64,000 nt of DNA from JAIPDZ01 sp034522175 (GTDB lineage Bacteria > Desulfobacterota > DSM-4660 > Desulfatiglandales > Desulfatiglandaceae), in contig JAXHLQ010000001.1 in the NCBI GenBank assembly GCA_034522175.1, forward strand, positions 4,650,001 through 4,714,000, in the 5' to 3' direction. Below are positions 46,653-55,540 of this stretch, in pieces. The first letter of the stretch is position 1. Each line of letters starts with the position of its first letter. The translations under genes were made by a program, and so were the position numbers. Under the pieces are notes generated by a model. It worked only from the letters and a program-made list of their open reading frames with translations, did no database searches and was not told the origin of the DNA.

Positions 46653-47736
46653 ATACAGAGACAAAGCGGTTGCAACGGCTTTGGTAAAAAAAATCAGAGC
46701 GGTTTCATCAAAGCCGATCCGATTGATGGAGATTTGCGGCACCCACACCATGGCTATTTTCAAACACGGCATTCGAAGTCTCCTGCCGGATACCATTGAA
46801 CTGATCTCCGGACCGGGGTGCCCGGTCTGTGTGACGGCCACGGAAGAGATCGACCGGGCCGTAAAACTGGCGAGAATGCCTGACGTGACGGTGACCACAT
46901 TCGGGGACATGCTGCGGGTGCCGGGTACCGAGGCATCCCTCAAAGAGGAACAAGCCCGGGGGGCTGATGTGAGGATGGTCTATTCCACCGTGGACGCGCT
47001 TAAGATGGCCGCACAAAATGAGGAGCGGGATGTGGTCTTTCTCGGTGTGGGATTTGAAACCACCGCACCCACTGTGGCCGCCGCCATCAAGACAGCCGGC
47101 GACAAAGGACAGGCCAACTTTTCTGTCCTGTCCGCCCACAAGCTGCTCCCGCCTGCCATGGATGCGCTTCTCAAAGGGGGCGAGCTCAACATCGACGGGT
47201 TCATCTGCCCCGGTCACGTAACCACCATCATCGGAACATCGTCCTATGAAGCCGTGGTCAAAACCTACCACACTCCGTGCGTGGTGGTGGGCTTTGAACC
47301 CATTGATATTCTCCAGGGTATCTTGATGCTGGTGGAACAGATAGAAACGGGCAGGGCGGCCGTTGAGATCCAGTATGCCCGGGGCGCCACACCCCAGGGG
47401 AATCCCGGGGCCTTGCGTCTCATGGACAGGGTGTTTGAACCGTGTGATTCCCCCTGGCGGGGGCTCGGTTCCATACCCCAGAGCGGTCTGGCCATAAGAG
47501 AAACATTTGCCGCCTTTGATACCACAAAGCGATTCGAACTGAGCGTCCCCCCGGCCAAGGAACCCCCGGGATGCCGTTGTGCAGCCGTTTTACGGGGTGA
47601 TGAAACCCCTCTGACGTGCAAGCTTTTCAGGACATCCTGCACCCCGGCCAAACCGGTGGGCCCCTGCATGGTCTCCAGTGAAGGGACCTGTGCCGCCTAT
47701 TTTAGATATCATCTGGAGGATGCTGTTGGCCGTTAG
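46636..47736 (+). CDS. hypD: hydrogenase maturation iron-sulfur protein HypD
   Basis: Scaffold for the Fe(CN)2CO assembly with HypC. The protein has 366 residues from ATG 46636. It has LMEICGTHTMAIFKHGIR, GPGCPVCVT (conserved Cys), FGDMLRVPGT, GFETTAPT and GHVTTIIGTSSYE. The C-terminus carries the [4Fe-4S] cysteines (GCRCAAVLRG, CKLFRTSCTP, CMVSSEGTCAAYFRY). The start at 46636 gives M-K-Y-M-D-E-Y, the usual form, and overlaps hypF by 17 bases. No hypC or hypE is next to it. Confidence 0.95.
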   Translation: MKYMDEYRDKAVATALVKKIRAVSSKPIRLMEICGTHTMAIFKHGIRSLLPDTIELISGPGCPVCVTATEEIDRAVKLARMPDVTVTTFGDMLRVPGTEASLKEEQARGADVRMVYSTVDALKMAAQNEERDVVFLGVGFETTAPTVAAAIKTAGDKGQANFSVLSAHKLLPPAMDALLKGGELNIDGFICPGHVTTIIGTSSYEAVVKTYHTPCVVVGFEPIDILQGILMLVEQIETGRAAVEIQYARGATPQGNPGALRLMDRVFEPCDSPWRGLGSIPQSGLAIRETFAAFDTTKRFELSVPPAKEPPGCRCAAVLRGDETPLTCKLFRTSCTPAKPVGPCMVSSEGTCAAYFRYHLEDAVGR

Positions 47737-47762
47737 CCGTTGGCGGTTAGCAGTTGGAATGA

Positions 47763-48442
47763 ATGGTATTCAGCACCCTTAAGCTTTCGGATCTCCCCAT
47801 AAAAAGCTGTGGAACCCTCCGTGCGGGCTCCAATACCCGGCCGGTCATCTCGGTGATCGAAGAAGAGGGGGTCCGCGCCATTGTCAAGGATTTCAGCAGA
47901 AACAAGGCCTTTTTTCGCCATGTCATCGGCCGTTTCCTGGTGTGGCGTGAAAAGCGCGCCTATCACCGGCTGAGGGGGATCAAGGGCGTGCCCACCCTGT
48001 ACCGGGTCATCGACGGGCAGGCGCTGGTCCTGGAGGAGATCCCGGGGGAAAGCCTTGAGAACCTTGAAAAGCGGCGCAGACTCCCTGAGTCGTTTTTCCG
48101 GGATCTGGAGGCCCTGGTAGACCGGTTCCATCAAAAAGGCATGGCCCACAGCGATCTGAAACGCGCACCCAACACCCTCTGCGGCCGCGCAGACGCCCAC
48201 CCGTATATCGTGGACTGGGGGCCTCCATTGCTGAAAAAGAGATGAGAATCCCCCCGCTCAACCTGATCTACAGACGGTTTGTCCGTGATGATGAAATGTC
48301 CATTATCAAGCTCAAGTTGCGGCACCGGCCCGAGGCAGTGTCACCGGCGGAAAAGGCGCGTTATGCCTATCGCGGTACAGCGGAACGGGCGATTCGGGCC
48401 ATAAGGGATAAGGCGAGGGAGATCCTGCAAAAAAGTGTGTGA
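47763..48442 (+). CDS. RIO/Kdo-kinase-like protein kinase at the end of the hyp operon, one frameshift
   Basis: A kinase-like fold of about 225 residues. The N-lobe has RAIVKDFSRNKAFFRHVIGR with the Lys, then LVLEEIPGESLENL. The catalytic loop is HSDLKRAPN and the metal motif DW (IVDW). A shift in the GGGGG run at 48217-48221 cuts the frame; removing one G gives VDW-(G)-ASIAEKEMRIPPLNLI and the end VRDDEMSIIKLKLRHRP, stop 48442. This pattern (H-S-D-L-K, R-D-D-x-x-x-I-K-L-K) is seen in RIO-like and LPS-core kinases of Deltaproteobacteria. The substrate is unknown; position after hypD may be chance. Confidence 0.7.
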
Positions 48443-48456
48443 CAGCCTTTGCGGCC

Positions 48457-49149
48457 TTAAGTGTCGGGCGAGTCGTCTGTCAGGGAGACCATGATGTGCT
48501 GGGCCGCACCCCTTCCGATGGCGAGACGCATGCCATTGTGTCCCAGGATCAGCCGACCCATCCCCGAATTGTTGATGATCTCCACCACATCATTGATCCG
48601 TAAGCCCATGCCGGTCAGTCGGGCGCGTTTGGCCCTGCCGCCCCCGATCTCCCTGATGATAATGGTTTCTCCGGTTTTGGCTAGGGTCAGGGGAATCAAG
48701 GGTTTCCGTTTGGCGGTACACTCGGTGCAGAGCCCGTAGATATCCATCTGGTGCTGGAGCATGTGAAAGCCATGAAGCGCCGCCACCTGCAGTTGGAGTC
48801 GCTCGATCGCTTCATCGTTAAATTCCTTGATTTTACCGCACTTGGTGCAGATCAGATGGTCGTGATGGTTTCCGAGATGCCGGTGCTCGTAGCGAATCGG
48901 CTGGCCCTTAAATTGTTTTTTTTGCGCGAACCCGAGGTCCACCATCCGATTCATGCACTGTTTGAGGAATTCGGGTTCAATCTTTAATCCTCTCGTTTCA
49001 AGCAGCCGAAACATCTCTTCGAGTGTGATGTGTTCCTCCGTGCTCAAAAACGCATCCAGGATATCCATTCTCTCCTGAATGCGGTCGCTGCCGTCAGTCT
49101 CAATGAGTGTTCTGAAGTTTGTTTTTTCGAATTGGTTGCTTTCGAACAT
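48457..49149 (-). CDS. Fur-family metal regulator fused to a FeoA domain
   Basis: A 230-residue protein. Residues about 1-155 are a Fur family repressor with winged helix (SDRIQERMDILDAFLSTEEH, QCMNRMVDLGFAQK) and the metal region GNHHDHLICTKCGKIKEF and LCTECTAKR (two CxxC). Residues about 158-228 are a FeoA/SH3-like domain (LTLAKTGETIIIREIGGGRA, ARLTGMGLRINDVVEIIN, LILGHNGMRLAIGRGAAQHI). DtxR-type repressors also end in an SH3-like domain of this kind, so this is a Fur sensor with a DtxR-like tail. Start ATG 49149. No feoB or target operon adjoins it, so its regulon cannot be read here. Confidence 0.88.
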   Translation of the reverse strand: MFESNQFEKTNFRTLIETDGSDRIQERMDILDAFLSTEEHITLEEMFRLLETRGLKIEPEFLKQCMNRMVDLGFAQKKQFKGQPIRYEHRHLGNHHDHLICTKCGKIKEFNDEAIERLQLQVAALHGFHMLQHQMDIYGLCTECTAKRKPLIPLTLAKTGETIIIREIGGGRAKRARLTGMGLRINDVVEIINNSGMGRLILGHNGMRLAIGRGAAQHIMVSLTDDSPDT

Positions 49150-49324
49150 GATGGTTTTCCCCCCCAGGCCCCGTCCTTCTTGGTTCAACGGAAATATAGT
49201 GCCCGCCCCGCAGAGAGTCAAGCTCAGGGGATAGAGCGGTTTTAAACTTTCCCTTAACAAACCGGGTTTGATGTGGTAAATTCAGTATTGCTGCCTCGAG
49301 CATATGCGGCCGAATAATCCAAGT

Positions 49325-49390
49325 TCAAATCGGGATCGCAATCGATACAATTCGATACCGCTCCCGATAGCGATTTCGATTGGCTCGCCC
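49325..49390. repeat. CGAT-rich palindromic element, copy 2
   Basis: Arms AAATCGGGATCGCAATCGAT and CCCGATAGCGATTTCGATTG. The right 20 bases are identical to the copy near 43122-43141, 6.2 kb away. It lies in the leader of ribE. Confidence 0.75.
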
Positions 49391-49446
49391 GAAGCAGAAG
49401 GACAGATGCACCAGGCTTGCACAAAAAGGCGGAGATACAGACCGAC

Positions 49447-50108
49447 ATGTTTACGGGTTTGATCGAGGGTATCGGTACCCTGAAGGGGATCCACCGCAAG
49501 GGAGGTGACGTCGCCATCCAGGTTTCGGCCCCTTCCCATATGACCGGTTTCAAGGCGGGGGAGAGTGTCGCGGTGAATGGGGTGTGTCTGACCGTGACCC
49601 GCGAGGCGGATAATACCTTCACGGTTGATGTTTCCACGGAAAGCCTCTCCAGAACCACACTCGGCGAATTGAAACCGTCTCAGCGCGTCAACCTGGAGCG
49701 GGCCCTGCGCCTTACGGATCGCCTGGGTGGGCATCTGGTTTCGGGCCACGTGGATGGGATCGGCAGGATATCCATGAAAGAACAGCGACAGGCATCCTGG
49801 TGGTTTCGAATCGATGTGGAGCGCACCATTTTCCGTTACATGATCGAGAAAGGCTCCGTTGCCGTGGACGGCATCAGCCTGACGGTTAATGCTTGTCATG
49901 AAGGGTTTTTTGAGGTAAATGTCATTCCCCAGACACAAATGGAAACCACCCTGCTCGAAAAACGTGTGGGGATCGGGTGAACATAGAAACGGATTTAATC
50001 GGAAAATATGTGGAAAAGCTCATGTCAGTAAGAGGAGAAACCCGCAATGGGGAGCAGGCGTCCCGAATTGATGTGGACATGCTCATGAGATACGGGTTTG
50101 AGACGTAA
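49447..50108 (+). CDS. ribE: riboflavin synthase, alpha subunit, frameshifted near the C-terminus
   Basis: Dismutates two lumazines to riboflavin. Starts MFTGLIEGIGTLKGIHRK and has two homologous beta-barrel domains, each with a GESVAVNGVCLTV / GSVAVDGISLTV signature and HLVSGHVDGIG. The reading frame is lost after KRVGIG; in the other frame NIETDLIGKYVEKL follows, ending at a stop at 50108. A one-base loss in the GGGG run at 49968-49971 explains it. About 220 residues, normal. Followed after 1 base by ribBA. Confidence 0.93.
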
Positions 50109-50109
50109 T

Positions 50110-51318
50110 ATGCCGATTTCGAAAATTGAAGACGTCCTGGAGGATTTTCGACAGGGAAAGATGATTATCCTCGTGGATGATGAGGACCGGGAGAATGAAG
50201 GGGACCTGAGCATCGCCGCCGAAAAGGTGACGCCCGAAGCCATCAATTTTATGGCCAAATATGGCCGGGGTCTCATCTGCCTCGCCCTTGATCCCGAGAT
50301 TGTGGAAAAACTCAAGCTGAGCCAGATGGTGGAAGACAACCGCTCTTCCTTTAAGACCGCATTTACCATCTCCATTGAGGCGGCAAAAGGCGTAACCACG
50401 GGTATATCCGCAGCAGACCGCGCGCATACAATCCTCACGGCCATAGCGGATGATGCCAAACCGGAGGATCTCGTTCAGCCGGGGCACGTCTTTCCGCTCA
50501 GGGCCAGAAGGGGAGGGGTTCTCTTTCGGACCGGGCAGACCGAAGGGTCCGTGGATCTGGCCCGGCTTTCGGGGCTGAAGCAGGCGGCGGTGATATGTGA
50601 AGTCATGAAAGACGACGGCACCATGGCCAGGCTGCCGGATCTCGAGGCATTCGCCGAAGCACACGACCTTAAAATCGCTACCGTGGCGGACATCATCTCG
50701 TATCGGATGCGCACGGAATCGTTTGTCCACAGGGCCGCGGAAACGGTTCTCCCCACTCCCTTTGGCGAGTTCAAGGCCATTGCCTTTGTCAATGACATCG
50801 ATGATTACGAACACCTCGCACTCATCAAGGGGGAGGTCGATCCCGAAAAAGAGATCCTGGTGCGGGTCCATTCGGGATGCCTGACCGGTGATGTGTTCGG
50901 TTCCTACCGGTGCGACTGCGGTGAACAGTTGGAGCGCGCCATGCAGATGGTCCAGGATGAGGGGATGGGAATCATCCTGTATCTGCAACAGGAGGGAAGG
51001 GGTATCGGATTGGCCAACAAGCTGAAGGCTTATGCCCTGCAGGATCAAGGGTTTGATACGGTGGAGGCCAATGAGGAATTGGGATTTCCCCCGGATCTCA
51101 GGGATTACGGAGTGGGCGCTCAAATACTGGTGTCCCTCGGGGTGCGCAAGATGAAGATCATCACCAACAACCCCAAGAAGATCATCGGGCTCGATGGCTA
51201 CGGATTGGAGGTGACCGACCGCGTCCCCATCGAATGTGAGCCGCGTCCTGAAAACATCCGGTATCTGTCCACCAAATGTCAGAAACTGGGGCATTTGCTT
51301 AAAATTATTGATCAATAG
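50110..51318 (+). CDS. ribBA: bifunctional DHBP synthase / GTP cyclohydrolase II
   Basis: Makes both precursors of lumazine from ribulose-5-phosphate and GTP. The protein has 402 residues. The N-terminal DHBP synthase has LVDDEDRENEGDLSIAAEK, TTGISAADRA and GHVFPLRARRGGVLFRTGQT. The C-terminal GTP cyclohydrolase II has the zinc site HSGCLTGDVFGSYRCDCG and LQQEGRGIGLANK. No frameshift. ATG 50110 follows the ribE stop directly; the four genes ribE-ribBA-ribH-nusB form an operon. Confidence 0.96.
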   Translation: MPISKIEDVLEDFRQGKMIILVDDEDRENEGDLSIAAEKVTPEAINFMAKYGRGLICLALDPEIVEKLKLSQMVEDNRSSFKTAFTISIEAAKGVTTGISAADRAHTILTAIADDAKPEDLVQPGHVFPLRARRGGVLFRTGQTEGSVDLARLSGLKQAAVICEVMKDDGTMARLPDLEAFAEAHDLKIATVADIISYRMRTESFVHRAAETVLPTPFGEFKAIAFVNDIDDYEHLALIKGEVDPEKEILVRVHSGCLTGDVFGSYRCDCGEQLERAMQMVQDEGMGIILYLQQEGRGIGLANKLKAYALQDQGFDTVEANEELGFPPDLRDYGVGAQILVSLGVRKMKIITNNPKKIIGLDGYGLEVTDRVPIECEPRPENIRYLSTKCQKLGHLLKIIDQ

Positions 51319-51342
51319 GCGATCGCCTGAAAGGGGGAAACG

Positions 51343-51810
51343 ATGCCCAAAACAGTGGAAGGTCTCTTATCGGCAGAGCCATATCGCTTCGCCATCGTCG
51401 TGAGCCGCTTCAATGAGTTCATCGGCTCAAAGCTCATGGAAGGAGCGGTGGATGCCCTCGTGCGGCATGGCTGCAAGGAAGACCACATGGTCATTATCCG
51501 CGTCCCAGGCGCCTTCGAGATTCCCCTGACTGCCAAAAAGGCGGCACAAAGCGGTAAGTATGATGCAGTGATCGGTCTTGGTGCGGTGATCAGGGGAGCG
51601 ACCGCGCATTTCGACTATGTGGCCGCAGAGGTGTCCAAGGGGCTGGCGAGTGTGGGGTTGGAGAGTGATATCCCGGTGGTCTTCGGGGTGTTGACCACCG
51701 ATAATCTGGAACAGGCCATAGAGAGGGCGGGATCCAAATCCGGGAACAAAGGGTACGAGGCCGCCATGGCCGCCATAGAGATGGCGGACCTCTTCACGAA
51801 ACTGGCCTGA
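51343..51810 (+). CDS. ribH: 6,7-dimethyl-8-ribityllumazine synthase
   Basis: Condenses DHBP with the pyrimidine amine to make lumazine; forms an icosahedral or pentameric shell. 155 residues with AIVVSRFNEFIGSKLMEGA, VPGAFEIPLTA, GAVIRGATAHFDYV (with the His-binding loop) and VVFGVLTTDNLEQAIERAG. AAAGGGGG lies 6 bases before the ATG. Followed by nusB after 22 bases. ribD is absent from this operon and is not in the window. Confidence 0.96.
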   Translation: MPKTVEGLLSAEPYRFAIVVSRFNEFIGSKLMEGAVDALVRHGCKEDHMVIIRVPGAFEIPLTAKKAAQSGKYDAVIGLGAVIRGATAHFDYVAAEVSKGLASVGLESDIPVVFGVLTTDNLEQAIERAGSKSGNKGYEAAMAAIEMADLFTKLA

Positions 51811-51832
51811 TTCCCTGTAGCGGTCCAAACCC

Positions 51833-52261
51833 ATGGGGGAGAGACGACGGGCCAGGGAATTGGCGATTCAAATCCTCTTTCATCTGGAATTCAGCCCGGA
51901 TGATCCCTCTGACACCTTTCAGCTCATCTGCAAAAATTTCAGTCCCAGCCAATCGATCCGGCCGTTTGCCAGGGAGCTGGTCATGGGCGTCTGCGAAAAC
52001 AAGGCGTCCCTGGATCACGTGATCCGAAAAGCATCCCAGAACTGGCGTATGGAACGAATGACCCATGTGGACAAAAGCATTCTGAGGCTGGCCGTTTTTG
52101 AACTCCTCTTTCGTGAAGATATTCCGCCAAGGGTGTCTCTTGATGAGGCGGTTGAACTGGGAAAAAAATTCGGCAGTGAGAAATCTCCCCGGTATATCAA
52201 CGGGGTGTTGGATAACATCTATATGACGCTCGACAGTACATCAAAGGTGGATAAGACATAA
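51833..52261 (+). CDS. nusB: transcription antitermination factor NusB
   Basis: Binds boxA RNA with S10 (NusE) to allow rRNA antitermination. 142 residues with RRARELAIQILFHLEF, a central NWRMERMTHVDKSILRLAVFELLF and the end signature VSLDEAVELGKKFGSEKSPRYINGVLD. ribH-nusB is a widespread gene order. It probably ends the operon, since leuS follows 27 bases later but with its own leader. Confidence 0.95.
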   Translation: MGERRRARELAIQILFHLEFSPDDPSDTFQLICKNFSPSQSIRPFARELVMGVCENKASLDHVIRKASQNWRMERMTHVDKSILRLAVFELLFREDIPPRVSLDEAVELGKKFGSEKSPRYINGVLDNIYMTLDSTSKVDKT

Positions 52262-52288
52262 CGAGGAATAGTTAGAAAGGGAACTCAC

Positions 52289-54866
52289 ATGAAATATAGG
52301 CCCCGGGCATTGGAAGTAAAATGGCAGAAATACTGGGAAAAAGCGAATATTTTCAAGTCGCTTGAAAGATGAATCTAAACAAAAATATTATCTTTTGGAG
52401 ATGTTTCCCTATCCGTCCGGGAAAATTCACATCGGTCATGTAAGGAATTACACCATCGGTGATGTGGTGGCCCGTTACAAGCGAATGTGCGGTATGAACG
52501 TGCTTCATCCCATGGGATGGGATGCATTCGGCATGCCTGCGGAGAATGCCGCCATCGAAAACGATACCCATCCCGCCGAATGGACATATGACAACATTGC
52601 ACACATGAAATATCAACTCAAACGGATGGGATTCAGTTATGACTGGGACCGAGAGTTTGCCACGTGCGACCCGGACTACTACCGGTGGGAGCAACTGGTC
52701 TTTCTGAAAATGTATGAGAAGGGCCTGGCCTATAAGAAGAAAACATACGTCAACTGGTGCGATAAATGCCAGACCGTGCTGGCCAACGAACAAGTGGAAG
52801 AGGGGTGTTGCTGGCGTCATACGGATCAGGAAGTGACCATCAGGGAAATGGATAGCTGGTTCCTTAAAATTACCGAATATGCCGAGGAAATCCTTGAATA
52901 TTGTGAGAAACTGCCCGGATGGCCGGAGCGGGTCCTGGCCATGCAGCGCAACTGGATCGGCAAGAGCCACGGCGCCATTATCCGATTTCCTCTGGCAGGA
53001 TCCGACAGATTCATCGAAGTATTCACCACGCGCCAGGACACGGTTTTCGGCGCCACGTTTCTCTGCTTCGCGCCCGAGCACCCCATGGTGAATGACCTCA
53101 TCGCCGGACGGCCCGAAAAGGCGGCGGTTGAGGCATTTGTGGACCGCACGCTGAAAATGGATGGCTTCATGCGAACGGCTGACTTTACGGAAAAAGAGGG
53201 GGTTTTCACGGGTGCGTACTGCTTGAATCCGGTGACGGGAGAGGAAATTCCGATTTTCGTCGCCAATTTTGTCTTGTTTGAGTATGGCACCGGCGCCGTT
53301 ATGGCGGTCCCCACCCACGATCAGCGGGACTTTGAGTTTGCCAAAAAATACGGCCTCAAACTGCGTGTGGTGATCAAACCCGAAGACCAGGACCTCACGG
53401 AAGAGACCATGACCGAGGCCTATGTGGATCAGGGGATTTTGGTGAATTCGGGACCTTTTAACGGCCAGAAAAACTTAGCTGCCTTGGACAGCATCGCGGA
53501 TTACCTGGAGTCGAAGGGGATGGGCCACAAGACCGTCAACTTCAGAATCAGGGATTGGGGAATCTCGAGACAGCGCTACTGGGGCGCACCCATTCCGATT
53601 ATTTACTGCGACCAATGCGGGACGGTTCCGGCGCCCGAAGCGGACCTCCCGGTGATCCTCCCCCTGGATTTGGATATGCGGCCCAATGGCGGGTCCCCGC
53701 TGCCGTTCGAGCCTTCCTTCTACGAAACCCGATGCCCGACGTGTCAGGGCCCGGCCCGTCGGGAGACGGATACCATGGATACCTTTGTGGAATCGTCGTG
53801 GTACTTTAACCGGTATGCCTGCCCGGACTACGCCGACGGCCCCTTGGACGCGGAACGAGTGGATTACTGGATGCCGGTGGATCAATATATTGGGGGCATT
53901 GAGCATGCCATCCTCCACCTCCTCTATTCGCGTTTCTACACGCGGGTCCTCAGGGACCTGGGGTATCTCAAGATTAGCGAACCGTTCACCAACCTCCTGA
54001 CCCAGGGGATGGTCTGCAAGGAGACCCAACAGTGTCCCGAGCACGGGTTTTTGTATCCCGAAGAGGTATCGGATAACACCTGCAGGTACTGCGGGGCCGA
54101 CATCATCGAGGGGAACATGGTGAAGATGTCCAAATCCAAACGCAATGTGGTCGATCCCCAGGACCTGATTGACCGCTATGGCGCGGATACGGTCCGGATG
54201 TTCTGCCTCTTTGCATCCCCCCCGGACAAGGATCTGGAATGGAGTGATCAAGGGGTTGAGGGGTCTTTCCGATTCCTGGGCCGGATCTGGCGTCTGATTA
54301 CAGAAAACGCCGCCCATATGAAAGCGGTGGATCCCCATTCGGGAGAAGAAGGAATTTCAGGGTCGCTGAAGGGACTGCACCGAAAAACCCATCAGACCAT
54401 CAAAAAGGTGACCGAAGATATCGAAAACCGGTTTCATTTCAATACCGCGATTGCGGCGGTCATGGAGCTGGTCAATGAGATCAATCAGTTGCTGAACAGC
54501 GGTACCCAGAAAGATGATACGACATGGGCGGTTATCCGGGAGGCCGCAGAAACCGCCATTGTTCTCCTTTCTCCTGTGGTGCCGCACATCACGGATGAGA
54601 TGTGGGAGATCATGGGACATGAGCCGTGTCTGATGGAAAAGCCGTGGCCCGCATACCGCCCGGAGGCCCTTGAAACCGAAAAACACCTCATTATCCTTCA
54701 GGTCAACGGAAAAGTGAGAAGCCGCATCGAGGTGCCGGCCGCCATCACGGACAAAGAAATTGAAGCCAAGGCTCTGGCAGACGAGCGAATCAAGAAGTTT
54801 ACAGAGGGAAAAGACATCAAGCGGGTCATCGTGGTCCAAAAAAAGCTGGTAAATATAGTTGTTTAA
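52289..54866 (+). CDS. leuS: leucyl-tRNA synthetase, frameshifted near the N-terminus
   Basis: Class I synthetase of about 858 residues. It starts MKYRPRALEVKWQKYWEKAN at 52289, then one extra A in the AAA run at 52365-52367 shifts the frame. It continues as DESKQKYYLLEMFPYPSGKI. It has the HIGH motif in KIHIGHVRNY, the editing domain TTRQDTVFGATF, ESSWYFNRY, and KMSKS in MVKMSKSKRNVVDP. Essential gene, so the shift must be a sequencing artefact or be suppressed. The track-like start at TTG 52362 would drop 24 conserved residues. Confidence 0.96.
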
Positions 54867-54928
54867 AACGGCCTAATCGAGCTGAAGTTTCCGCAGAAAT
54901 GCTGTAGTTGTCTAATCGAGGACGAGCA

Positions 54929-55540
54929 ATGAGCAGGTCTCAGGTTTCAGGTTTCAGGTTTTTTAAATCGGCAATTTTATCCTGTGAAGTCTTCTCTACG
55001 CTGTTTCACCGGGGTGGAGATTGGAAACACCTTACCCTTCTCTTACTTTTCCTGTGTATGGCAGGATGCGGATACAACCTCCAGGCAACGGGTAAGCCAA
55101 AGGGGATCACCATTCCGAGCCTGGCCATTCCCCTGATGAAAAGCCCTTCCTCATCCCTCGGATTCGAGGGGGACTTCAGCCGGATGATCCGGCAGGAGTT
55201 CGTCAGCCATTCCCAGATCCCTTTAACGTCAAGGGAAAAGGCGGCCATGGTCCTCGTGGGGACCGTGACGGACATCAGGACAGTACCGTTGAGCTATCGC
55301 ATCAGCGATGAGAATTTTGAGGTGACCACCTCCAGGTGGCTCAAGATCAGGCTCTCCTGCAAGCTGGTGGAGCGCGCCACGGGAAAGCTCATATGGGACG
55401 ATCCGAATATGGAGCAGAAAGCGGCCTTTACCGTCACCTCTGATCCCCTCCAGACAAGCTATAACAGACGAAAGGCAGCAGAAAAGATCGCTCGGCTACT
55501 GTCAGAAATCATCTATCTGAGGACCATGGAACGGTTTTAA
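54929..55540 (+). CDS. lptE: LPS-assembly lipoprotein LptE
   Basis: Outer-membrane lipoprotein that plugs the LptD pore for lipopolysaccharide export. A hydrophobic signal with lipobox is present: HLTLLLLFLCMAGCGYNLQ, with Cys in MAGC. The mature part has the LptE pattern IPSLAIPLMKSPSSSLGFEG, FSRMIRQEFVSHSQ and VVGTVTDIR-like strands. The residues before HLTLLL are unusually long (about 32) and contain a repeated CAGGTTT motif, so the N-terminus may be wrong or shifted. holA begins in its stop codon (TAATG). leuS-lptE-holA is a common order. Confidence 0.82.
   Translation: MSRSQVSGFRFFKSAILSCEVFSTLFHRGGDWKHLTLLLLFLCMAGCGYNLQATGKPKGITIPSLAIPLMKSPSSSLGFEGDFSRMIRQEFVSHSQIPLTSREKAAMVLVGTVTDIRTVPLSYRISDENFEVTTSRWLKIRLSCKLVERATGKLIWDDPNMEQKAAFTVTSDPLQTSYNRRKAAEKIARLLSEIIYLRTMERF

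Noticed and set aside
45942..46943. 333-residue minus-strand open frame
   Set aside because: Antisense to hypF and hypD, which have complete family motifs.
50083..51315. 410-residue minus-strand open frame
   Set aside because: Antisense to ribBA for its whole length and without recognisable motifs.
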